Below are positions 26,101 to 36,800 of a stretch of 64,000 nucleotides of DNA, one piece after another. The number at the start of each line of letters is the position of its first letter. Within the stretch, counting starts at the first letter, position 1. The notes under the pieces were generated by a model, which saw nothing but the letters and a program-made list of their open reading frames with translations, made no database searches and had not been told where the DNA came from. The stretch comes from Bugulina stolonifera (taxonomy: Eukaryota; Bryozoa; Gymnolaemata; Cheilostomatida; Bugulidae), in contig OW285190.1 in assembly GCA_935421135.1 (NCBI GenBank), positions 19,602,501-19,666,500 on the forward strand, in the 5' to 3' direction. Made by a program: the position numbers and the translations under genes.

Positions 26101-26739
26101 AATGTACTTTACGCACTTATGTACACTCTTGTTATAATGACAGCTTCCTGTGCTACGAGATGATGAGGACGGAGGAACGTAAAGTGATCCCATTGGCTAA
26201 TATTGTCAGGATAGAAAAACGAAAACCCATTTCATTCCTCCCCGGGAATGGAATGTCTCTGGAGATAGTAGAGCAGGGGTTTGATACAGTGAGTTTAGAT
26301 ATTCACTGCAGACCTGCTGTTAATTAGTTACACTCCTGTCACATGACTGCAGTTCCATTGCTTTGTATACTAAGCACACAGTTGTGCACATTTATACTGA
26401 ATCTTTATGTGTTCATTAGTGGGCTGAGATTTCAACATGTAAATTGTATACTGTAAAGGGTATATAATGGATGTGATTAGGGAGAAGACAACTCTGTGGT
26501 CCCATATGTACATCTGTGATTAATTGTACAATGATGTGTTACAGCCGCACATATTTGGAGGTCTGCTCAACAGAGACCTGTGCTATAAAGTTCTCATGGA
26601 CATTGGTAGAGCCAACTCTCTCATATATGCTGACTCACACGAAGAGATCACTGGTCAGATGAGGCTCAGTCAACTGTCTGTTAGTGAAGAGGTCAGTGTG
26701 GAGGAGTCTGCTGCTGCAGCAGACAGTCATTTTGAGTGA
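11185..26739 (+). CDS. GRAMD4: GRAM domain-containing protein 4 (GRAMD4/DIP) homologue, complete
   Basis: Fifteen exons with matching phases: 11185-11319, 11761-12046, 12398-12527, 12648-12772, 15001-15107, 15238-15381, 16068-16159, 23021-23144, 23753-23796, 24032-24141, 25006-25160, 25303-25474, 25602-25701, 26144-26288, 26545-26739 (TGA). They sum to 2,064 bp, 687 residues. Domain order matches vertebrate GRAMD4: Ser-rich N-terminus, coiled coil (MERELAHERKKNEELV), a block with RYYEIVEDF, TM segments (around WTGFLIPGLLAVLVLRLSLN and QIFIPLCVVFIMTLFLKI), the KFNIVLEVA...KNLLMW block, then a C-terminal GRAM domain (GGRHCIHVD...LYLTP...FLCYE). In vertebrates the protein acts at internal membranes and promotes cell death. 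The N-terminal 45-residue exon is not recognisable from the family. Several exon ends lie inside tandem repeats, listed separately, so the 3' ends at 15381, 23144, 24141 and 25701 are the simplest reading. Confidence 0.88.
12067..12240. repeat. 20-bp minisatellite after GRAMD4 exon 2
   Basis: About 8.5 near-identical copies of agtggtgtccactctctatc, starting 20 bp after the donor at 12047. Each copy contains the short palindrome agtggtgtccact. It does not include the splice site. Confidence 0.95.
12292..12397. repeat. About 44-bp repeat upstream of GRAMD4 exon 3
   Basis: Two and a half copies of a unit containing tattactgtattgctgtgat and ttactctatt, running up to the acceptor at 12396-12397. 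Confidence 0.7.
13000..13255. repeat. Degenerate about 24-bp repeat
   Basis: Imperfect copies of a unit like gtagtataatgtgtgtatagtct, in the intron between GRAMD4 exons 4 and 5. Confidence 0.75.
13397..14526. repeat. 57-bp minisatellite, about 20 copies
   Basis: Twenty highly similar copies of a 57-bp unit containing ttatactgtatatattata, gtaatgtactgatatata and catgtagttatctctc. Copies differ mainly at c/t and a/g in ataYagtaRtg. 57 is a multiple of 3, so a spurious 19-residue repeat frame stays open. It is intronic in the GRAMD4-like gene. Confidence 0.95.
14628..14720. repeat. 11-bp repeat
   Basis: About eight copies of tacagtgtaac, some reading tacagtgtaag. It lies in the GRAMD4 intron just downstream of the 57-bp array. 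Confidence 0.8.
15147..15247. repeat. 42-bp repeat spanning the 3' splice site of GRAMD4 exon 6
   Basis: Three copies of a 42-bp segment, each with cag followed by RTGGTTGRA. Exon-like starts fall at 15154, 15196 and 15238. Only the last leads into the open exon (VVEPLSVKIL). From the 15154 start the exon frame reaches a TAA after seven codons. It looks like a tandem duplication of the acceptor and the first exon bases. Confidence 0.8.
15371..15880. repeat. 56-58-bp repeat spanning the 5' splice site of GRAMD4 exon 6
   Basis: About nine copies of a unit beginning with the exon end and donor (tttattgtatgtatacatgg) and containing acctcagtctatacatgtac. The true donor is taken as gtatgt at 15382, since the phase-0 join to the exon at 16068 gives the family-conserved hydrophobic stretch. 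The later units repeat the same tttatt|gtatgt junction. Confidence 0.85.
16321..23004. repeat. 6.7-kb TACTN pentamer array with higher-order repeats
   Basis: Almost pure TACTN pentamers in which N is G, C or A (tactg, tactc, tacta), with rare substitutions such as tgctg and tgcac. It fills the intron between GRAMD4 exons 7 and 8. Larger segments are copied: the block from about 18.9 to 19.79 kb recurs 940 bp downstream with the same order of N bases, and another copy starts near 17.4 kb. No stop codon can arise on + from TACTN in any frame, so spurious frames of over 2,200 codons result. These are not genes. Confidence 0.97.
23105..23350. repeat. 39-bp tandem repeat spanning the 5' splice site of GRAMD4 exon 8, 6 copies
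   Basis: Each unit holds the exon end (aacatagtcctagaagtagc with ctactaaaggacag) plus the donor gtaggt. Donors fall at 23145, 23184, 23223, 23262, 23301 and 23340. The unit is 13 codons and open in the exon frame (NIVLEVATKGQVG), so any of the six donors gives an in-frame product. The first donor gives the length seen in vertebrate GRAMD4. Confidence 0.92.
23393..23564. mobile_element. 172-bp foldback/MITE-like inverted repeat
   Basis: Two arms of about 75 bp are inverted copies of each other. They begin agagccattagttgttagag and end with the reverse complement, with attgggcctatagctaagaa on the inner part. A short A/T spacer separates them. No target duplication was resolved. It lies in the GRAMD4 intron before exon 9. 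Confidence 0.8.
23604..23715. repeat. About 21-bp C-rich repeat
   Basis: Five imperfect copies alternating gtgaacccccagcagagatg and gaatccccccagtagaggtg. Intronic. Confidence 0.8.
23868..24031. repeat. 19-20-bp repeat resembling a 3' splice site, about 8 copies
   Basis: Units of the form ctgtttgttctatatttag. Most end in a pyrimidine-rich stretch and (t/c)tag or close variants. The last copy is the real acceptor of GRAMD4 exon 10 (exon starts 24032). The exon is therefore preceded by an array of acceptor-like sites. Confidence 0.85.
24118..24270. repeat. 30-bp repeat spanning the 5' splice site of GRAMD4 exon 10, 5 copies
   Basis: Each unit has acactgtggtattcatagca followed by ggtgagttat. 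Donors fall at 24142, 24172, 24202 and 24232; the fifth is degenerate (gataag). The unit is ten codons and open in the exon frame (YTVVFIAGEL), so extra copies could be retained without a frameshift. Confidence 0.9.
24505..24590. repeat. 17-18-bp repeat
   Basis: Four copies of gatcaatagcgtcatgt with small changes, in the intron before GRAMD4 exon 11. Confidence 0.85.
25666..25760. repeat. 46-bp duplication spanning the 5' splice site of GRAMD4 exon 13
   Basis: The exon end gctaagttatacctgactcc plus aag and donor gtgagt (25702) is followed by a second copy ending in gtaagt (25748). The offset is 46 bp, so the second donor would shift the frame. Confidence 0.85.
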
Positions 26740-27863
26740 GTCAGTAGTGACTGCCTCAGTGATTCATGATCCAACTGTATAGCCTGTGTTCCAAGGTCAG
26801 GTTCCACAGGCACTCATTTGGAACACAGGTGTATACTATCACTGAGTCTTTCTGCATGTGTTACTGGCTACTAATCTCCCATCTTCCTAGTCATTTAAAC
26901 TATTTTTATATTCTGAACTAAACAACACTAAATGTGTATGATAATTTATTTCTAGCAAACATCATAATATATTCCTATTTATTCTGTGTCTAACCTCTTT
27001 AATTTCCTAAAGATATATATTTTTTAAATTTCCAGACAAATCACTTGAGGTTAACTCGAGCATTATTTTCTCATATGTTTAGAGAGCTCAGATTGGATGT
27101 TTGTTATAAATATTAGATGGTTCAGCCAATCATGTCTCTTTTGACACACATGTATTTGTATCACACAGCAAGAATAAGAGCAGGATAAATACATTATGTA
27201 TAATATATAATTATACGGATACAATATTCAAAAACACATGATTATATAAAATAAAATATATAATATAAAGTCTCTTGAGTATTCTATTGATGATTGTAAA
27301 GTTGCAAGACACTCTTCCTGGGACGACACCATTTGTATCTGCTTGCAAGGCAGTAGAGATCCACTGGCTTACACTAATTTCTACTTTGTGTAATTACTAG
27401 TGATCTTACCAGCTACAATATAAATGTGCCAGAAATAGTCTGTTTTTACTGGAAGTTCCCATAGTCTGAGAAAGCTTCAATGTAACTCTGGAGTGATTTG
27501 TACAGGTAGAAGTAACTTTCCTACAACAGAGAGTAGATAACTCCTACTACATGTATCTATTTATAATGCAGTACAGTAAAGAGAGTAGATAACTTCTACA
27601 AGCTACAAGTACCTGCATATAATTATATGCACTACAGCACGGAGAGTGTATGAATCTTACTCCTACATGTAGCTGGCTATTACATGTACTGTACATGTAT
27701 ATACATTTACATATACAATACAGTATCTAGAGCGTACTATGATAGAGAAAAGACAACTCCCATAACAGGCAAAAACATGTATAAAATAATGTTACTACTA
27801 AACTTGACTAAACCAGAGGCTGATTGCTCTTTTTCTGACATTGGAGCTGAGATCTGACGATGA
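26740..27863. other. Intergenic gap between convergent genes
   Basis: No coding sequence recognised. It should contain the 3' UTRs of the GRAMD4-like gene (+) and the phosphatase gene (-). An aataaa on + lies at about 27250 and tttatt (aataaa on -) at about 26947, but neither could be confirmed as a polyadenylation signal. Confidence 0.45.
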
Positions 27864-30800
27864 TCAAGCCTTTAGTGTACATGGACATCTAATAGCAAGC
27901 AGTTCTTGAAGTAGCACTATTATTACATGTAGGCCTACATGTATACAGAGCAACTGAGCATGATATAATAATATATAAAGTGTGTTCTGTAGAGGTTGAC
28001 CAATCAGGAAACACTTACCAAATCAGATGTAAACTGGTATCTGCTATACCTTGCTGTCAACACGCTGCTATATAAATCTACTTCTTGGGTGGTCTTTAGC
28101 TTCTCCACAGCAATGTATGCACAGATAAACAGACCACATCTACTGCTGCCATTCCTAAGTACAACACATGTAACATAGCTATAATTATATGAAATAAAAG
28201 AATTTTATGGAGAAATAAATAGCCCTGGTACCTAGGAGAAGGTGAGAGGTCATTGGTGGTGCTAGGAAGGGAATTCAAGCTTACAATGCTCCTGTGTCAC
28301 CTGGCCGCTTTGGTGCCATCTTCACCCCAAACTAGCAAGGATGATAGACAACAGATGTCTGGTTCACACTTACATGTCAGTAACACAAATCTTCTGGTCT
28401 CCAGTACTTTGTTGCTGCTTCTCCATCGCCCCAAGACTAGAGAGAATTATAGATACGTCTGGTAGCTTACCATTCTCTTCAGGCCATCCGGTTACCAGCA
28501 GTAATACCACATCTCTCTCCTGTAATACATGTTCATATTAACAGTAATACCACATCTCTCTCCTGTGTACATGTTCATATTAACAGTAATACCACATCTC
28601 TCTCCTGTATACATGCTCATATTAACAGTAATACCACATCTCTCTCCTGTATACATGTTCATATTAACAGTAATACCACATCTCTCTCCTGTGTACATGT
28701 TCATATTAACAGTAATACCACATCTCTCTCCTGTATAATACATGTTCATATTAACAGGTAAATATTTGAGTCAATATAAACATCTTCAGATGTACATGTG
28801 CACTCAGATAATATAGCTACTTCAGATGCACGTATTATGTGTGACCAATGGACAAAGGGTACACCAATATTACTGTGTGATCTAAAATCTACTGAACACA
28901 TTGTAAGTTTAAATCTACACGACAAACATATGTATGTGTACTATCTACTACATGTATCTTACTCATATCCTACCTTCTTGTTTGATTTAAAGGAGAGATT
29001 GATAATGGAAACATCTTGTTGTACTTCCTGGTTCTTCCTAGTAACAATGACGCCGTCATAAGTGGCTCCTTGTCCATCACTGTCTGGGTAGAACTCGTCC
29101 TCCTGGTGATTACAACAAATAGTTTATGTAGAAATGTGATACTGACTGAGGTAAGAGTTGTATTGGGTGTGACTCAAGTTTAATCAAGTACACATCGCTA
29201 TGCTATGAGTCTGGAATACAATCATTCCGTCACATTATTGTAGTTGTAGATTTCCACACTGTTTTCTATTTACCTGTTGTTGTAGTTGTATGATAACTCC
29301 CACACTTTGCTCCTCTATCATAGTCCAAAAATCCTTCACAGTGCCAGGTAGAGGTAGCTGAGTAGCTATTATGTGTTCTTTCTTTCTGTAGTCCTACATA
29401 CAGGATGCATACAGTTTAACTAGTGTGAATTAAACTTCAATTCTACTCGGTGTGTTTATCTTAAACCCATGACTTGTACTATACACAACAGCTAACAATA
29501 GCATATACAATATTATAGCTGGACTTGGCTAGTACACGTGCAGGTGACATAATTCTCGTTAGTGGCAGGAGAGCAGTTGGTGCTAATCTGGTAAATACTG
29601 TTATACATGTACTTACATCAACTGCTACTGCATTGATATAACCTCCTCCAGCAAACATGCTGTGGCTCAAATCTACAGAACACATATAATTCTACATGTA
29701 CCGGCACATTAACATGTAGAATAGTACAGTAGTAGTATAGTCAGTGCAGATCTGCACAGACACCCGGCCATTTCCGCGTCTTATTAGCCCTAGATCCAAA
29801 AACTCCCCGGGCGGACGACCACCCCACCCGTCCTCTCGCCCCCTCCCCTTCCCTAAACCTCACTCTATGTGCAAAGCCCTAGAACCTACCCCCCGATCGC
29901 GGGTGGGGTTTCAAAAACCTCATCGGCTGTTCCGTAGAACCCAGTCTAAAGAGCAAACCCCGCGCCCCGTCCCCGTCCCGTCCCACGGCTCGGGCGAGGG
30001 GGCGCGCGTACGCGCGCGCCCCCCCGCCCCGCGAACCCCACCCGTCCTCCCTCCACCCGTCCCCGCCCCTCCCCACCCCTCTCCTCCGCCTCGCCCTCCG
30101 CCTCGCCCTCCGCCTCGCAGCGGTTCTCGTTTGCGAGTCCAGCCGTGGCCCCACGCCGCCCTCCCCCCGCCCATCCCCCGCCCCTCCCCCGCCCTCCCGC
30201 CCCAACGACCCGTCGCGGCCTTCGCGGGCGGACCGTCGGCTGGAGTAGGGTGAAGCGAAGGAAAATACGGGTTAGAGTAGTGATATCCGGCTATGAAAAA
30301 CGTGAGCGAGGGTAATGGTACACGAATTTGTTTTAAATTTCAATACGTTTGAGAGTAATAGTACGGTGAAGCGAAGAAAAATACGGGTTGGAGTAATGAT
30401 AGGGTACGCCCGTGCGGAGTGCCCGTGCAGAGTTTACGACGCTGACTATACTACTATAAGAAACTTACCGAGTGGTGGTGGTGGTGCTTCCGGATGATTT
30501 CTTCGCCGGGGACTGTTGAGACTGAACTGGTCGGGGTGACACCGCACTCGCGCGCTCCTCCGTTCGAGCGCCCCCGGACCTCCGATGAAAGACTCGCGCC
30601 TTAACCCTCGTTTCCCCCGGACCCTCCCCTAGGGAAATCGCCCGTCCCCGTGACGAGCGGCGAGGAAAAGTGAAGGCGGTGGCTCTTTCGCGCTTCAAAC
30701 CGTAGACTTCGCGAGGTGGTTCGCCGGCGACATCCTCGCTCGGAGGGGTAGAAATAGATAAATGGAATAAATGGATGGCTGTCTTCTCATCATCATCATC

Positions 30801-33800
30801 ATCATCATCAACATCATCATCATCCTACAAATAGACCCGCCTCCACGATGATGTCGTTGACTCCCCACCAATTTCTTCGACCACCGCGTCCACTTTCCCC
30901 CGGGTAGCAAACTCCGATAGGGAGAGAGCGCATCGTGCGCGTGCGATGTCACCCCCCACCTACGAATGAAGACGATAGAAGAAATGTGAACTGATAAGGG
31001 GTGAGTATGAGTGGAAGTTGCGCTAGTACCGTCTACCCCTTTGGTTTGGCGAGGTAAATGGTTTTTAATGTATTAGCTAGTGTTTTATTGCTCGGTTTTA
31101 AGGTTACAACCGGTAAACCCTCCGTTTTGAGGACGGAGACCCCTTACAATAGATAGTGAATGTGAAGAAAAACATACGGGTATATGTACAAGGGTTATGT
31201 TGCACTGTTCGTTTACTCTCCAATTTATCGAATGAAGTAGTCTCATCTCCGAGAAATCAGTACTAGCATTCTATAGGACTCGTACTCACCCCGTCTTCTG
31301 CAACCTTCCGCTTACCATAGAGGTAGGTGAGTCCGGTCTTTAGCTGGGTGTAGCTATACGTTTGGTTTCCTCTTCTGATAAATTTTTATCTTTTCGGATG
31401 GGCGCATCTATACTACGAGCACTCAGGGCCATGTAAGCGCTATCCGTGTCCATTTCTACGTACTCAAACTTCTCTCTGCTGACGAATCTGTGAAATTAAA
31501 ATGGACGGGTTGGAGGGTGCTGACACCGAAGAATAAATAGAGAAGGATTTGATAAAATCTTTGTGTAGTCTAGTTCTACTCATCTATCCATATGTGTACA
31601 CATGTTAAAATACCTTTATATAATAGTTCAAACACAATTGAATGAATAAAAGACACATATCTAAAGGAGTATGTCATAGCTATTATTAGCAAGAAAAGGC
31701 TGTGTGCATGTGTTAAGTCAGCATATATAATACATTAAATAAACTTTTCACAATAGTAGCAATAGAATAAATAAAAGGTTGTGTGCATGTGTTAAGTCAA
31801 CATTATGTAATTCATTAATTAAACTTTTCACAATAGTAGCAATAGAATAAATAAAAGGTTGTATGCATGTGTTAAGTCAGCATTATGTAATACATTAAAT
31901 AAACTTTTTACAATACTAGCAATAGAATGAATAAATGTGTACACATGGTAAAATACCATTATATAATAATTTAAACACAATTGAATGAATAAAACGCACA
32001 TATATGTAAAGGAGTATGACATACCTATTATTAGCAAGAAAAAGCTGTGTGCATGTGTTAAGTCAGCATATATAATACATTAAATAAACTTTCCACAAAG
32101 TCATCATAATATATACAATGTAATACATTAAATAAACTTTTCACAATAGTAGCAATAGAATAAATAAAAATTTGTGTGCATGTGTTAAGTCAGCATTATG
32201 TAATTCATTAAATAAACTTTTCACAATAGTAGCAATAGAATAAATAAAAGATTGTGTACACATGTTAAAATACCATTATATAATAATTTAAACACAATTG
32301 AATGAATAAAAGGCACATATGTAAAGGAGTATGACATACCTATTATTAGCAAGAAAAGGCTGTGTGCATGTGTTAAGTCAGCATATATAATACATTAAAT
32401 AAACTTTTCACAAAGTCAGCATAAGATATAATACATTAAATAAACTTTTCACAATAGTAGCAATAGAATAAATAAAAGGTTGTGTGCATGTGTTAAGTCA
32501 GCATTATGTAATTCATTAAATAAACTTTTCACAATAGTAGCAATAGAATAAATAAAAGATTGTGTACACATGTTAAAATACCTTTATATGATAATTTAAA
32601 CACAATTGATAGAATAGGCTGTGTGCATGTGTTAAGTCAGCATATATAATAGATTAAATAAGCTTTTCACATACCTATTATTAGCAAGAAAAGGCTGTGT
32701 GCATGTGTTAAGTCAGCATATATAATAGATTAAATAAGCTTTTCACAATAGTAGCAATAGAATAAATAAAGGGTTGTGTGCATGTGTTAAGTCAGCATTA
32801 TGTAATTCATTAAATAAACTTTTCACAATAGTAGCAATAGAATAAATAAAAGAGTGTGTACACATGTTAAAATACCTTTATATAATAATTTAAACACAAT
32901 TGAAAGAATAGGCTGTGTGCATGTGTTAAGTCAGCATGTATAATAGATTAAATAAGCTTTTCACATAAAATACCTTTATATAATAATTTAAACACAATTG
33001 AAAGAAAAGGCTGTGTGCATGTGTTAAGTCAGCACATATAATAGATTAAATAAGCTTTTCAATAGTAGGTAGGTGTCACTGTTTTAGTCTCCCTATAATA
33101 AATATAAAGTAGCAGGGTGTAAGTAATTTTTTAGCTTGATAGCATTATATACAATAAACACTTCACAATTGCTGCCAATTACCCTATTTAGCACTAACCT
33201 TATGTTCTACTTGTTGAAATCTCTGATGAGGTGCTGACTAGTAGGTAGCGGTCTCTGTTTTAGTCTCACTCTGTTGACTAGAGGCTGATTGTACATACTG
33301 CTAGAGTGAAAAACTCATACCTTAAATAGTAGTATTCAGTAGGCGGAGTCTAACCATTTCCCCACCCTTTGCAATACCACCCGATGCGTCCCGATGTCAA
33401 TCCGAAGCCTCCCGATGCACCCCGATGTCAATCCGAAGCCTCCCGATGCACCCCGATGTCAATCCGAAGCCTCCCGATGCATCCCGATGCACCCCGATGT
33501 GAATCCAAAGCCTCCCGATGCACCCCGATGTGAATCCGAAGCCTCCCGATGCACCCCGATGTGAATCCGAAGCCTCCCGATGCGAATCCGAAGCCTCCCG
33601 ATGCACCCTGATGCGCCCTGATGTGTCAATTCGGGAGGCTTCGGATTCACATCGGGTGCATCGGGATGCATCGGGAGGCTTCGGATTGGCATCGGGAGGC
33701 TTCGGATTGACATCGGGGTGCATCGGGAGGCTTCGGATTGACATCGGGATGCATCGGGGTGGTATTGCAAAGGGTGGGGAAATGGTTAGACTCCGCCTAC

Positions 33801-36800
33801 TGAATACTACTATTTAAGGTATGAGTTTTTCACTCTAGCAGTATGTACAATCAGCCTCTAGTCAACAGAGTGAGACTAAAACAGAGACAACTACCTACTA
33901 GTCAGCACCTGATCAGAGATTTCAACAAGTAGAACATAAGGTTAGTGCTAAATAGGGTAATTGGCAGCAATTGTGAAGTGTTTATTGTATATAATGCTAT
34001 CAAGCTAAAAAATTACTTACACCCTGCTACTTTATATTTATTATAGGGAGACTAAAACACTGACACCTACCTACTATTGAAAAGCTTATTTAATCTATTA
34101 TATATGCTGACTTAACACATGCACACAGCCTATTCTTTCAATTGTGTTTAAATTATTATATAAAGGTATTTTAACATGTGTACACAATCTTTTATTTATT
34201 CTATTGCTACTATTGTGAAAAGTTTATTTAATGAATTACATAATGCTGTCTTAACACATGCACACAACCTTTTATTTATTCTATTGCTACTATTGTGAAA
34301 AGCTTATTTAATCTATTATATATGCTGACTTAACACATGCACACAGCTTTTTCTTGCTAATAATAGGTATGTGAAAAGCTTATTTAATCTATTATATAAA
34401 GGTATTTCAACATGTGTACACAATCTTTTATTTATTCTATTGCTACTATTGTGAAAAGTTTAATTAATGAATTACATAATGTTGACTTAACACATGCACA
34501 CAACCTTTTATTTATTCTATTGCTACTATTGTGAAAAGTTTATTTAATGTATTATATATGCTGACTTAACACATGCACACAGCCTTTTCTTGCTAATAAT
34601 AGGTATGTCATACTCCTTTACATATGTGCCTTTTATTCATTCAATTGTGTTTAAATTATTATATAATGGTATTTTAACATGTGTACACAATCTTTTATTT
34701 ATTCTATTGCTACTATTGTGAAAAGTTTATTTAATGAATTACATAATGCTGACTTAACACATGCACACAAATTTTTATTTATTCTATTGCTACTATTGTG
34801 AAAAGTTTATTTAATGTATTACATTGTATATATTATGATGACTTTGTGAAAAGTTTATTTAATGTATTATATATGCTGACTTAACACATGCACACAGCTT
34901 TTTCTTGCTAATAATAGGTATGTCATACTCCTTTACATATATGTGCGTTTTATTCATTCAATTGTGTTTAAATTATTATATAATGGTATTTTACCATGTG
35001 TACACATTTATTCATTCTATTGCTAGTATTGTAAAAAGTTTATTTAATGTATTACATAATGCTGACTTAACACATGCATACAACCTTTTATTTATTCTAT
35101 TGCTACTATTGTGAAAAGTTTAATTAATGAATTACATAATGTTGACTTAACACATGCACACAACCTTTTATTTATTCTATTGCTACTATTGTGAAAAGTT
35201 TATTTAATGTATTATATATGCTGACTTAACACATGCACACAGCCTTTTCTTGCTAATAATAGCTATGACATACTCCTTTAGATATGTGTCTTTTATTCAT
35301 TCAATTGTGTTTGAACTATTATATAAAGGTATTTTAACATGTGTACACATATGGATAGATGAGTAGAACTAGACTACACAAAGATTTTATCAAATCCTTC
35401 TCTATTTATTCTTCGGTGTCAGCACCCTCCAACCCGTCCATTTTATTTTCACAGATTCGTCAGCAGAGAGGAGTTTGAGTACGTAGAAATGGACACGGAT
35501 AGCGCTTACATGGCCCTGAGTGCTCGTAGTATAGATGCGCCCATCCGAAAAGATAAAAATTTATCAGAAGAGGAAACCAAACGTATAGCTACACCCAGCT
35601 AAAGACCGGACTCACCTACCTCTATGGTAAGCGGAAGGTTGCAGAAGACGGGGTGAGTACGAGTCCTATAAAATGCTAGTACTGATTTCTCGGAGATGAG
35701 ACTACTTCATTCGATAAATTGGAGAGTAAACGAACAGTGCAACATAACCCTTGTACATATACCCGTATGTTTTTCTTCACATTCACTATCTATTGTAAGG
35801 GGTCTCCGTCCTCAAAACGGAGGGTTTACCGGTTGTAACCTTAAAACCGAGCAATAAAACACTAGCTAATACATTAAAAACCATTTACCTCGCCAAACCA
35901 AAGGGGTAGACGGTACTAGCGCAACTTCCACTCATACTCACCCCTTATCAGTTCACATTTCTTCTATCGTCTTCATTCGTAGGTGGGGGTGACATCGCAC
36001 GCGCACGATGCGCTCTCTCCCTATCGGAGTTTGCTACCCGGGGGAAAGTGGACGCGGTGGTCGAAGAAATTGGTGGGGAGTCAACGACATCATCGTGGAG
36101 GCGGGTCTATTTGTAGGATGATGATGATGTTGATGATGATGATGATGATGATGAGAAGACAGCCATCCATTTATTCCATTTATCTATTTCTACCCCTCCG
36201 AGCGAGGATGTCGCCGGCGAACCACCTCGCGAAGTCTACGGTTTGAAGCGCGAAAGAGCCACCGCCTTCACTTTTCCTCGCCGCTCGTCACGGGGACGGG
36301 CGATTTCCCTAGGGGAGGGTCCGGGGGAAACGAGGGTTAAGGCGCGAGTCTTTCATCGGAGGTCCGGGGGCGCTCGAACGGAGGAGCGCGCGAGTGCGGT
36401 GTCACCCCGACCAGTTCATTCTCAACAGTCCCCGGCGAAGAAATCATCCGGAAGCACCACCACCACCACTCGGTAAGTTTCTTATAGTAGTATAGTCAGC
36501 GTCATAAACTCTGCACGGGCACTCCGCACGGGCGTACCCTATCATTACTCCAACCCGTATTTTTCTTCGCTTCACCGTACTATTACTCTCAAACGTATTG
36601 AAATTTAAAACAAATTCGTGTACCATTACCCTCGCTCACGTTTTTCATAGCCGGATATCACTACTCTAACCCGTATTTTCCTTCGCTTCACCCTACTCCA
36701 GCCGACGGTCCGCCCGCGAAGGCCGCGACGGGTCGTTGGGGCGGGAGGGCGGGGGAGGGGCGGGGGATGGGCGGGGGGAGGGCGGCGTGGGGCCACGGCT

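Noticed and set aside
28254..28340. Possible D2 P-loop exon (GEDGTKAAR frame)
   Set aside because: Phase does not match the preceding exon, and a stop follows. The exon at 28154-28019 joins in phase and gives a clear D2 P-loop alignment.
29744..30253. Pro/Arg-rich open frames in the GC-rich palindrome ends
   Set aside because: They overlap on both strands and are explained by GC-rich low-complexity sequence; no recognisable domain.
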